Shown here piece after piece: positions 1 to 8,428 of a DNA stretch of 10,178 nt. The position numbers were made by a program, and so were the translations under genes. Source of the DNA: Lojkania enalia (lineage: Eukaryota > Ascomycota > Dothideomycetes > Pleosporales); contig ML986889.1 of assembly GCA_010094045.1 (NCBI GenBank), forward strand, positions 25,699-35,876, read 5' to 3'. The first letter of the stretch is position 1. Every line of letters starts with the position of its first letter. The notes under the pieces were generated by a model. It was not told the origin of the DNA, ran no database searches, and was given only the letters and a program-made list of their open reading frames with translations.

Positions 1-460
1 TACTCCTATATACCTCTAAGTAGATTTGTACCGTATTTAGACCTATTATCTTACCTACGCTGTTATATTATATAGAAGAACTTAATACTACTAATAATAG
101 CCTCTTTAATAATATTGTATTAATTGTTTATTTAAATACGTCTAAATTTAAAATATACCTAATTTAGTTTAGATTATAATATTTATATACTATTATATTA
201 AATTATTTAGTTACCTAAATAGGATCTTAAAAATCTTCTATTAATTAAAGCCTTTAGGTTTAGAACTTTCTATCCTCTATAATTAGGATTGCTTTTAGAA
301 AAGCCACGTAGAGTGCGCCTAGGTAGAAATTTAGAGACTACTAATAATCTATTAGAATCGGAGGCAACTGCTAATATCTAACTATAATTTACCTTCCGAT
401 TCTTATACTAGAATCGATATATATATAAGTTATAATAAGAGTAAACTTTTATCTATATGT
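1..460. other. Upstream flank of the outer Ty3/gypsy element, no gene recognised
   Basis: This AT-rich stretch precedes the readable gag of the outer element. It shows the same CA/TG depletion and stop-rich frames as the rest of that element. By position it should hold the element's 5' leader and possibly part of its 5' LTR, but no second LTR copy lies in the window, so no boundary can be set. An 8-bp inverted repeat (GAATCGGA at 355-362, TCCGATTC at 395-402) is visible, with no known role. I see no tRNA, promoter or protein domain here. Confidence 0.45.
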
Positions 461-1684
461 ATAGAATAACCGTTACCTCCTATAGGGGGCCCTATAATAG
501 GCGGACCCCTCTTTATAGGGCCTATAATAAAGAACCTATCTAATTTAGAGGAAAATTAGAGTAAACTAACCCTTAAGGAATAAATTGCAATTTTATAGGA
601 GAAGATCGTACGCTTAATATAATAGAGAACTATTAGTTCTAATTAACCTCTATAAACCACCGAATTAGAACTAATAATATACTAGAAAACTTTTATAACT
701 CCCCTAGTAAGAAACCTCTCGGCTACCCTTAAGCCCCCTTAAGCTTACCTTACTAAACGTACGCCTAAGATTAAAAGCCTTATAAATAGTAATAAATCTA
801 TATTTAAATAATAGTAAGCTTTAATTTTAAACTAACTTAAAATTAATATAAATTATTATTAGATAGAGTATATACGTATAATATTAGTATAAAGATATAC
901 CTCTAATACTACGAAAGGGTATTTAGAGCTAAAATACCTAGCTAAATTAGACTAGTATTAGTTTAAGAATACTAAAGAAATAATTTCGCTTCTACAATTA
1001 TATTTTATTATAGGTAATAAAGAAATAGAGGCGCGATAGGCGTTTTAGGTCCTAAGAATAAATAAGGGAGAAGTGTTCCCAACTTTTAAAGCTCGCTTTA
1101 TTAGTATAGCTATTAGGGGATCTGTATCCTAATCTAAGTAGTTCTTCTACCTATAGAATAAGATTCTTCCTAGCCTAAAGATACTAAACCTTAGCTTTAA
1201 GCTTATATAGAAAGGCTCCTTTAATACTATAGTTGCCTACTTAACAGCCTATAATATAGAAAGGAGAAGCGTTCCTAATCTCTTAAAATAAACTACTAGC
1301 CTATAAGTTGTAGCTAAAATAAATTTAGATCGGTATTAGAAGGTTTCTAAGAGTTTATCTAAGGTAACCTATAATCTAATACTACCCTAATCTACCCTAG
1401 TATTAATACCTCGTTCTACTATAATTATTTCTTAATTATCTAGTAAAACTCTCGCACCTAAAAGGTATATAACTCTAGATAATTACTATAATTATAGTAA
1501 ACTAGAATACTTTGCGAATAAATATACAGTCCTTAAAATATAAAAAATAGAGGTTAAATAAGAAGAGATTAAGGAAGAAGAGTTCTTAGATATAAATAAG
1601 TACTACCTAGATAGTTCTTAGGTAGGAAACAGAAACGTCTAGAAAAACTCTCCATCCTAGGCTTAAATAAGTACAACTTATTAA
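461..1684 (+). pseudogene. gag: Degenerate gag of the outer Ty3/gypsy element
   Basis: One frame (codons starting at 461, 464 and so on) reads as a capsid protein full of TAA/TAG. Position 461 is ATA followed by GAA-TAA-CCG and a Gly/Pro-rich stretch, so it may be the original ATG, but this start is inferred. Readable segments include an ordinary-looking capsid region around 1080-1380 (for example FKARFISIAIRGSVS near 1088) and a zinc knuckle at 1484-1525, about codon 342. There the CCHC pattern survives only as spacing: Y-YN-Y-SKLE-Y-FANK-Y, each Cys or His having become Tyr as expected for RIP. An acidic tail (EEIKEEEF, about 1562-1590) follows. The 3' end is approximate and overlaps the pol frame. 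Gag would form the virus-like particle and package RNA; this copy cannot. Confidence 0.75.
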
Positions 1685-2992
1685 ATATCGATTTATTATA
1701 TTTATTTAGAGGAAAGTACTTCTAAATTCCTACTATTCTATATTTAAAAGGCGTTAGTATATAACTAAACGCCCTTATTAATACTAGTACCTAAAGCTTC
1801 CTATTTCTTAATTCTATAGTAGCTAGATTACTTTTCTAAGCTCTATATATATTAATATAGCGTTTACCCTTTAAAATTACTATTAAAGGTTTTTAGGACT
1901 AAATCTAAACCCTAGTTAATTAGTATATCTACTTATACCTGCGAATTAATAGGAGAACTATCTAAAACTACCTATTTATTATTATAAATCTAGGTATTTA
2001 AGATTATATTATTAGTATTAAATAGTTATATTATTTTCAACTCTAGCTAGATACGGATAAGAATTAGATTATATAGCTCTTTAAGTATCCTACTACTTAT
2101 AATCTTTTACCTCCTCTTCTTATATAATTAACTTAGCCAGCACGCGATAAAGAAGTAAAGCTAGATATCTAGTAACGCGACGCTCTATAGGAAAAGGACT
2201 AGTATTAGTAGTCCTATAGTCTAACTATCTATTATATTAAGGATTTACTAAGACTACTAAAACTATATTAGTTTCTTATAGCTTATAGTCTAAATAAGCT
2301 TAAAGCTTCTATACGCTTATATAAAATAAAGTCTAAACCCGATCTAAAGAAAGTCTATTCTTCTATTATTACTCTTATCTTAGCTAATACTTTCTACTTT
2401 AATATAAAGAGGAAAGAGAACGAGTTTTTCTCCACGTCTCTATACGAAATTAAGTAGCTAATTAAAGACAAGTAAGCCCTAAAGCTAGAATATAAGGCTA
2501 AAAATAAAGTACTAGTAAATCTCCAATTACTATCTAAATACTATAGGTATTAGGATATATTTAGTAAAACTATAGCTTATTAATTACCAGAATACTACTC
2601 TTACAATTATAAGATTATTCTTATAGAATTCCTCTTTAATAGTTATAGCCCGTTATATAAGTAGAATATTAAGAAGCTAGAGGCAACTAAAAAGTATATT
2701 ATAGATAATCTACGGTATAGGTATATTAAGTAGAGTTAGAGCCTTTTCGTATCTCTAATCTTTTACGTTTACAAATCTAATAGCAACCTATATATCTATA
2801 TAGATTATTGTAAACTTAATACTCTTACCTATAAAGACGTATATCTAATACTATATATAGATAAACTCTTATCTAAGCCTACTAAAGTAGTAATTTTTAC
2901 TAAGTTTAACATTCGCGCGGCCTTTAATAAGATTAGAATAGATTCTAGTTCTAAAGAATATACTACCTTTTAGACTCGATACGGAACCTATA
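1651..2992 (+). pseudogene. pol: Degenerate pol of the outer element, 5' part: protease and start of reverse transcriptase
   Basis: The frame with codons at 1651, 1654 and so on lies -1 relative to gag and reads as a Ty3-type pol with many TAG/TAA. The aspartic protease site is at 1780-1791: ALI is followed by Asn-Thr-Ser-Thr where Asp-Thr-Gly-Ala is expected. From about 2560 the conserved entry to RT is visible (DIFSK, LPEY, then SPLYK and KLEATKKYI near 2645-2700). The finger/palm segment FTKFNIRAAFNKIRI begins near 2899; Asn at 2908-2910 replaces the first catalytic Asp. The frame is cut at 2992, after RYGTY, by the inner element and resumes at 9868. The start is approximate because gag and pol appear to overlap at about 1615-1684. 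Confidence 0.8.
2988..2992. repeat. Target-site duplication CTATA, left copy
   Basis: CTATA directly precedes the first base of the inner element and is repeated exactly at 9863-9867. Five base pairs is the usual duplication size for Ty3/gypsy integrases. It lies in the outer element's RT codons just before the KVLPF motif, and counting it once restores the outer frame. Confidence 0.93.
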
Positions 2993-3359
2993 TGTAACGG
3001 CCCTTCTAATTGGCTAGGTGCAGGCGGGATAATAACTAAGAGTAATCACGTGCTGCGAGGTGTATTATTCTTATAGGCTTATAATAGAAGTACGCAAGTA
3101 GAGTGTGCAAGGGATATTTAAGTTAACTATAAAGGCTATAAAGATTAGAGTCGTGAGGTTATTAAATATAATTTGGTTCCCTTATTATTTTCTTGCTCAG
3201 TTACTTAGTTAACTAAGCTACTAAGTGCACTCAGTTACTTAGTTAGCTGAGCTACTAAGCATATTATATACCTTATACTGGCCTTATTCTTCTAACTATA
3301 TAGAGTTCTAGATCTCAATTAGGTCTAGTGCAGGGGTTCCTACAAGGATGCCCATAATA
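2993..3359 (-). repeat. 3' LTR of the inner chromovirus (367 bp)
   Basis: On the + strand it starts TGTAACGGCCC and ends GCCCATAATA, the latter a mutated GCCCGTAACA still seen in the other LTR. Its ends therefore form the TG...CA short inverted repeat of LTRs (TGTTACGGGC / GGCCGTTACA in element sense). It aligns to 9496-9862 without gaps, with 40 differences, all transitions. By strand-specific comparison it carries 20 of the mutated states and the partner carries the other 20. It is the 3' LTR because the polypurine tract abuts it and because pol reads toward it. Confidence 0.95.
3196..3263. repeat. Two tandem 34-bp palindrome-bearing repeats inside the LTR (left copy)
   Basis: Two adjacent 34-bp units begin CTCAGTTACTTAGTTA at 3196 and 3230 and differ at few positions. 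The first contains the perfect 14-bp palindrome CTTAGTTAACTAAG (about 3204-3217), and each unit can fold on itself through the AGTTA/TAACT and AGCTA elements. The same structure is at 9699-9766 in the other LTR. Placement in the LTR suggests regulatory sequence, but this is inference. Confidence 0.7.
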
Positions 3360-3551
3360 CTACCTTCCCCTTCTAAACTCTCAGCCCGAGAGTTTTCCCG
3401 TTCTAAACCGGTATATAGTAGGGTTAATACGCTATTTTCGCTGAGACTATATATATTCCTAATACCTCCCCTTCGTCGTTTAACTCTAAGTAGATACTAT
3501 TATACTAATCGTATAGACTATTCAGGTGAAACGATTATACTTTATTTCTAG
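3348..3551 (+). pseudogene. Small open frame starting inside the LTR, possible 5' end of an antisense gene
   Basis: The longest surviving open frame in the window (67 codons) starts with ATG at 3348, inside the last 12 bases of the LTR, and crosses the polypurine tract. It runs opposite to gag-pol. The peptide is rich in Ser, Arg, Leu and Tyr, starts MPIILPSPSKLSAREF, and has no domain I recognise. After its TAG at 3549-3551 the same frame continues with only a few stops (TAG near 3663 and 3684) until a TGA at 3741. It may be the N-terminal part of the coiled-coil protein read at 3715-4062, in which case an intron or frame change must lie between them; it may also be chance openness. No ribosome-level or promoter evidence is visible. 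Confidence 0.3.
3363..3374 (-). other. Polypurine tract of the inner element
   Basis: On the - strand this reads AGAAGGGGAAGG and is separated from the 3' LTR by only three bases (TAG). This is where a Ty3-type element primes plus-strand DNA synthesis. Its position at 3359/3360 and not at the other LTR independently fixes the element's orientation as minus. Confidence 0.8.
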
Positions 3552-3714
3552 TATTCCCGCAAGGGGTTAACTTATAAGGTAGATAAGAAGGAGACACCTA
3601 AGAAATTGTATTATTCGGAGTACCTTTATACTAGTATACGTTCGTCGTACAACGCGGATCGTAATACTTAGATTACTCGTACATTATAGTCCCGTAATAC
3701 TAGTTTATTCCTAA

Positions 3715-4062
3715 TTCTTCCTAGTAGTAAAGCGGGATGCTGAAGTTGTAAAGCTAGAGGAGGAGATCCGTCTGGCCTAGGAGGAGTTAGAATAACTTCT
3801 TAATAAGGTAGTAGTAGCTTATACAAAAATCCAGCGTCTTCGCAAAATTTGTAAACAAGCAAAATATAGGTAGGTAGAGGGTTATAAACATACATGGGAG
3901 CAACTTAAAGAAGAGGAAGAGGCGGATCGTAAGGTGGGTCTCCTTTCTAAAGCGGAGTCGCCTCCCGCAACGCAGCTAACATCATTTAATCCTACTACTC
4001 TATTTCCCGGTTTTCTTCGTAAATTCGGTTTTTATAATATATTTACAATACCGCAGGGCTAA
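3715..4062 (+). pseudogene. Antisense coiled-coil reading frame in the 3' region of the inner chromovirus
   Basis: This frame lies opposite to gag-pol, between the pol stop and the 3' LTR. It reads about 115 codons with three in-frame stops (TAG 3778, TAA 3793, TAG 3871), all explicable as Gln or Trp codons hit by RIP, and ends in TAA at 4060-4062. The peptide is strikingly charged: a heptad-like segment (DAEVVKLEEEIRLA near 3736, TKIQRLRKICKQAKYR near 3823, EQLKEEEEADRK near 3892) is followed by a Pro/Thr/Phe-rich tail (SFNPTTLFPGFLRKFGF) ending IPQG. This pattern, coiled coil then short aromatic tail, suggests a real structural protein and not a chance frame. The start is not found; in this frame a TAA precedes 3715. 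Its end overlaps the pol end (4043-4062), so the two genes are convergent. I do not recognise a function; DNA-binding, regulatory or silencing-related roles are all open. Confidence 0.6.
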
Positions 4063-4078
4063 GGTTTTCTTCTAGTTC

Positions 4079-4183
4079 CCAGGTATTATTCTATAGGTTC
4101 CCGTATTTATCTATTTTTAACCATTTTATTAGATAGTACTATTTACTATTCTATGTTTTATGCCTTATTATTCTCTCGACTTC
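4079..4183 (-). other. Chromodomain at the C-terminus of the inner pol
   Basis: About residues 1736-1770: EVERIIRHKT, then LIKWLK, then NNTWELEENL. These are the hallmarks of a chromodomain (start strand, the K-W core strand and the N-T-W-E-x-E-E-N-L helix cap). In chromoviruses this domain, fused behind integrase, is known to steer integration to silent chromatin carrying methylated histone H3. Three stop codons fall within it here. It supports classifying the element as a chromovirus. Confidence 0.88.
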
Positions 4184-4756
4184 CTATTCTAGGTCTTCTC
4201 CGTACGCGTCTACGTTATATACTACTAGTTCAGCATTTTAGGGTGCCTTTTCTATAAGTGCGACATAGAAGGTTAGGTGGATTTTTATAGTTGTAGGTAA
4301 TTTAAGTCGATAGTTTATGGATAACATCTATTCTTCGATCTCGTATAGTCCGATTTTAATATAGTCTAGTTTACTACTTAGTTGTTTACTTTAAATATTT
4401 CGTCTCAGCAGCTAAACTTTTTCTCCCTTCTTAAAGTAAGGTAGTTGTTTATATTTCTTATTATAGTATTTCTTTATAGTATATTGTAGGAACTAGAGAT
4501 CTTTCTTTAGTAAGTCTTACGTTTGTTAAATAATCTCGACTCGTTCTTATACTTAAGGTGCCTATAATACTGCTTCAATCGGGGTGTTATATATTTTTAG
4601 TTTATACCTATAGTTTACTATAAATAGTAATACTCTAGTTATACTATATATAGTACTATTATACGCGAGTTGCGCTATTAGTAGTAGTATTACCCAATTG
4701 TTTTATCTATAGTTAAGGTAGTACTATAGGTATTGCTCTACTGTTTAGTTTATTCG

Positions 4757-5275
4757 TTCTATCTATCTATCTATCTATAGGTAAAATGCCGTAGACATTT
4801 TATATTTAATTTCTAGTAAGTTTATAATTGTTTACTAAAACTTTAAAGTAAACTTAGTATCTTAGTCTATAATTATCTTCTAGGGTACTCTATACTATAC
4901 TATAATCCATTTTAGGAAGATGTTTGCAACTTGTTCTACTAATGATACTTTATTACAGGGGATAAAGTAGGTGTATTTTATAAGTCTATCTACAATTGTT
5001 ATAATAGAGTCGTATACTTCTTCTTTAGGGTAGTCTTTTAACTTTGGTAGCTTGACGATAAAGTCTATAGTAATTTCTATCTATAGTCTAGTAGGTATTT
5101 CTAGGTTTTATAATAGTTTATAGAGTATATATCTACTAGGTTTATTCCGTTAATAGTCTGCGCATTCCCGTAACGTGTTCTTTATCTATTCTCTTACTTT
5201 AGGAAAGTAGAATCCTCTAAGGATTCGTTCTAGCGTTTTTTTAGTTCCTTAGTATCCGTGGATAGGAGCTTCGTG
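4757..5275 (-). other. Integrase domain of the inner element (HHCC zinc finger and D,D(35)E core)
   Basis: The N-terminal zinc finger has His 1372 and His 1377 (HEAPIH, 5275-5258) and Cys 1409 (5164-5162). The second Cys, at 1412, has become Tyr. The catalytic core shows Asp 1442 in TIDFIVKLPK (5065-5063), Asp 1508 in IIID (4867-4865) and Glu 1544 (4759-4757), giving exactly 35 residues between the second Asp and Glu, as in retroviral and Ty3 integrases. Between them, the segment normally reading His-Pro-Gln-Thr-Asp-Gly-Gln-Thr-Glu is Tyr-Leu-stop-Ile-Asp-Arg-stop-Ile-Glu, every change a C-to-T or G-to-A. Confidence 0.9.
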
Positions 5276-5599
5276 GAATTACCTAATAAATTCTTTTCTA
5301 ACTCTAGCTGGTATATAGATTCGATTATAGACGTATAGTAGTCTATCTATTTATTCCAGTTCTTATTCTTAAAGTTCTTCGGATATCCCGTCTATTACTA
5401 ATCTAATTAGTATTATCCAGCTTACTTTTTTAGTAATAGTTGTTACTGCGAGTCGTAAGTAATTATATACTATACTTCTATCTTGTTATTTCTTTAGTAG
5501 TGTAGCTGTGGTTCCTTTCTCTTACTTATATCCCGGTGGTCTGCTTAGTGCGTCTACTCTTCAATTCTGTTTTCCGCTAATATAGATGATCTTAAAGTC

Positions 5600-6100
5600 A
5601 AATGTAGCTAGTTCTTATAACTATCTAACCTGTCTGGGAGTAAGAGTTTTAGTAGTAAGGAAGGTAGTAAGGTTCTTATAATCGCAATAGACTTTAGTTT
5701 GCTATTTTGCTTCTTGCAGGTATATACACCATTCTTTAAAGCATACTACAATAGCTAGAAGTTCTTGGTCGTATATATTATAGTTCATCTCTACTGGTGT
5801 GAGTTTTCGTGAGTAATATACTACTAGATGTTATTTCCTATTATAGATTTGTATAAGGATTCTAGCTATTCTTATCCCTGATGCGTCGGTTTCTATAAAA
5901 GCTTTCTTTTCTAGGTTATAGAGTTTCAGTACTAGTTCTTGCTAAAATTGTTTCTTGACTTCTTAGAAGGCTTTTTCTTATTCGCTTCCCTATGTAAAGG
6001 TAACATCTTTCTTTAATAGTTGGGTTAGGGGTATAGTTATATCGCTCCAATTGTTAATAAAGGTTCGACAGAAGTTATAAAATCCTATAAAGGATTAGAC
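5600..6100 (-). other. RNase H domain of the inner element
   Basis: The conserved first strand reads KKAFIETDASGIRIARIL, with TDASG at 5890-5876; Asp 1168 is the first catalytic carboxylate of the Ty3-type RNase H. Gly to Arg changes in the following strand fit RIP. It lies directly behind the reverse transcriptase, as usual. The boundaries given are approximate; this domain removes the RNA strand during reverse transcription. Confidence 0.82.
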
Positions 6101-6322
6101 ATCTTTAACCAACTTTAAGGTTAGCTAGTCTCTAATTACTGCCAGTTTATTTAGGTCTATTCGTAGTTATCTTAGTTTAATAATAAATCCTAAGTAGTCT
6201 GTTCTTATAATATAGAATTCGCATTTCCTTACTTTAAGGTACAGTTTTACTACTTATAATACGTATAGTACTTGTTTAACATATTCCTTGTATTTTTATT
6301 TTATTTTTAAATATATAAGGAC

Positions 6323-6700
6323 GTCGTCTAAATATACTATATAGAATCGTCTAAGGTAGAGTTTTAGTACCTTATCGATTCGTTTTTAGAAGGTAGCTGG
6401 TGCGTTAGTAAGTCCGAATAGCATAACTAGATATTTAAAGAGTCCTCTTTTTATTCTAAATACTATCTTCTATTTGTCTCCTTTTTTAATGCGGATTTAA
6501 TAGTACGCATTTTAGATGTCTAATTTTATAAAAATAGTAGCTTCTCTTAATTAGTTTCTCAAATCACGAATAAGTGGTAGAAGATATTAATCCTTAATTA
6601 TAATGTTGTTAAGGGTACGATAATTAACACATATTTATAGGTTAGTTGTTCCTTTCTTATCTATAAAGAGTATAGGGTATACTGCTAATAAGTTTAATTC
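6323..6700 (-). other. Reverse transcriptase palm motifs of the inner element
   Basis: IKLDI followed by a stop and NAYY at about 6526-6500 holds the first catalytic Asp (6520-6518). LFGLTNAPATF at about 6421-6391 is the F-G-L-T-N-A-P-A-T-F block of Ty3 RTs. YLDDVLIY at 6334-6311 holds the intact catalytic Asp pair. All are in the gag-pol frame. Unlike the outer element, where the same motif is Y-L-N-N, the active site has escaped mutation here. Confidence 0.92.
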
Positions 6701-7199
6701 TCTAATTATTCCTTTCTTCAGGTATTCGTCTATATATTATTCCAGAGCCTCTATTTCTCTTAGTATTAGGCTGTATATTAGTCTATATCTGGGTTCTTTT
6801 CCTAGTTGTAGTTTAATTTTATAATCGTGTTCTCCGTATTCAGGTAGGTACTATAGTAGTTCTTAGAGCTGTTTTATCAAATGTTGGTATTCCTTAGGTA
6901 CGCTATATAATACGTTTCCTATTAGAAATAATTCTTTTACTGCTTCTTTTACCATTACAGCAAGTTGTTCCTTAATTAGTTGGCTAGAGTTTCTAAGGAT
7001 GATTCGTCCCGTTTACCAATTTATCTAAAGGTTTTCTTTTCTCAACTATAGGATTTCTAGGATAATATTATAGTCGGTAATCTCTACAATTTAGAATATT
7101 TGTCCCTATTAGGTTGTTCCTAGAATTTCGAACTCTCCTAGTTCTATAGTATATATAACTTTCTTCTAGAAATCTTTCCCTTCTATAGTTTAAATTGTA

Positions 7200-7300
7200 T
7201 AAGGTCGTTTTAGTTGTATTATAGGTATTCCTTTTCTAGCAACATAGTTACTAGCTATAAAATTTTTCGTTGCTCTACTATTAATAAGTATATATACTTT
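7200..7300 (-). other. Aspartic protease active site of the inner element
   Basis: The frame reads VYILINSRATKNFIASNYV; NSRAT at 7282-7268 stands where Asp-Ser-Gly-Ala-Thr is expected. Asp 703 has become Asn and Gly has become Arg, both G-to-A changes, so the protease would be dead even without the stops. It is placed between the gag zinc knuckle and RT, the usual order. Confidence 0.82.
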
Positions 7301-8386
7301 ATAGCTATAGTACCGTCCGGGTGTCGTAAGGTAGTATTCTCCTACGTTCCTATATAACTAAGTTGTCTCGGGCTAGTAGGCTATTACTTCTTTTATAGAT
7401 ATATATTTCGGGCATTTCCGTTCTAGGTATTCGTACTATAGTCTTCCTCTAACATATACTTTAGGTAATAGAGGTCTAGGTTCGAGTACTATATAGTTTT
7501 AGGTTTGTTTAGTAACTTCCTATTCTATTATAGCTTCTTGCTTTACAGGGTTTCCCAGTACTTCGTCTTTATTTAGTCGTCTTAGCCATATACCTGTACT
7601 TTCCTTTCTTCTTTAGTAGGCCTTACATTATCATTTAATACACGATATCCATGCTATCTCGAAATATACTAGGTAGTGTTAGTTTATACGAGGGTCATCG
7701 TCTTCTCTAACTTAGTAGTCCCATTCTTATTTATATCGCGATGCCTTTAGTACCCAGTATTTTACTGGTACTTTACTTCGTAAGAAGGCTACTACTTTCC
7801 GTACTATATACGCAGCCTTGTCCCAGTCTATTATATTAAGGTGCCCTTCTACTACCTTCATAGTTTCTATCCATTTTTAGAAGTATAAGAAGCAGATTTC
7901 CCTAGGGTAGGTGTTTTGCCATTCTTCGTAAACGTCGACAATATCTTATCCTAGTCTATTTTTATTATAGAACCTTATAAGTAGTTCTTCTCGTAGGGTA
8001 GCTATAGGAGCTGGGGTTCCCTATTTATACTCGATTATTCCTCGTCGGTATATAGAATATACTCTAGGTGCTGGTTTAGGTGTTAGTACTCTAGTAGTAG
8101 CTTCTTCTATTTGTGACGGGGTGTTTATTTCTTTATCCTCGTCTAATATTTCCTAAACTTCTTCTAGCCATCTTTTTATGTATTCTTGCGTTGCTGCAAG
8201 TTGTGTTTTCTTCTAAGGCCAATATCCTATAGCTTCTTTAAGTTGCCGGTATATTTAACACTCGTCTTCGTTACAGAAGGACTAATATAAGGTTCCGTAT
8301 TCTATAGTTGCGGCTAGTTTTTCTTTACCTGCTTCCTGCGGTTTGTCTTCTATAGGCCGGTTCTTCTTTTCTTTCTTTTTACTTCG

Positions 8387-8428
8387 ACATTCCTTTACTA
8401 TATGTTCTAGTTTTTGACAATTATAACA
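8387..8428 (-). other. CCHC zinc knuckle of the inner gag
   Basis: The 14-residue motif CYNCQKLEHIVKEC has all four zinc ligands in the C-x2-C-x4-H-x4-C spacing, followed by a basic Lys/Arg-rich stretch (RSKKKEKKN). Only the usual Gly before His has changed, to Glu. This is the nucleocapsid part of gag that binds the element's RNA. Confidence 0.93.

Larger units (their letters stand above)
1..2992 (+). mobile_element. Outer Ty3/gypsy LTR retrotransposon, 5' part, heavily RIP-mutated
   Basis: On the + strand, gag, protease and reverse transcriptase can be read in the order expected for a Ty3/gypsy element through dense stop codons. The element is interrupted at 2992 by the inner element; its RT continues at 9868. 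Mutation is heavier than in the inner element: CA and TG are almost absent over long stretches (for example about 781-1000), the zinc knuckle has lost all four zinc ligands, the protease Asp-Thr-Gly-Ala reads Asn-Thr-Ser-Thr, and the RT Tyr-Leu-Asp-Asp reads Tyr-Leu-Asn-Asn. No LTR of this element is identifiable in the window, and its 3' half lies beyond 10178. It cannot make functional protein. Confidence 0.88.

Noticed and set aside
355..402. Hairpin or terminator from the 8-bp inverted repeat.
   Set aside because: Short arms with a loop of about 32 bases in AT-rich DNA; chance is a sufficient explanation.
3196..3263. A short CRISPR-like array, because of regularly repeated palindromic units.
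   Set aside because: Only two directly adjacent units without spacers, inside an LTR and duplicated with it, in a fungal-type sequence.
3552..3790. Continuation of the 3348 frame as a C-x2-C zinc-binding protein (Cys-stop-Ser-Cys around 3738-3749).
   Set aside because: The stop inside it is TGA, not the TAA/TAG typical of RIP, and the neighbouring frame is clearly the coding one from about 3730.
4758..4777. Ordinary (TCTA)n microsatellite.
   Set aside because: It coincides in frame with the integrase active-site codons and does not extend past them; listed as a mutation product instead.
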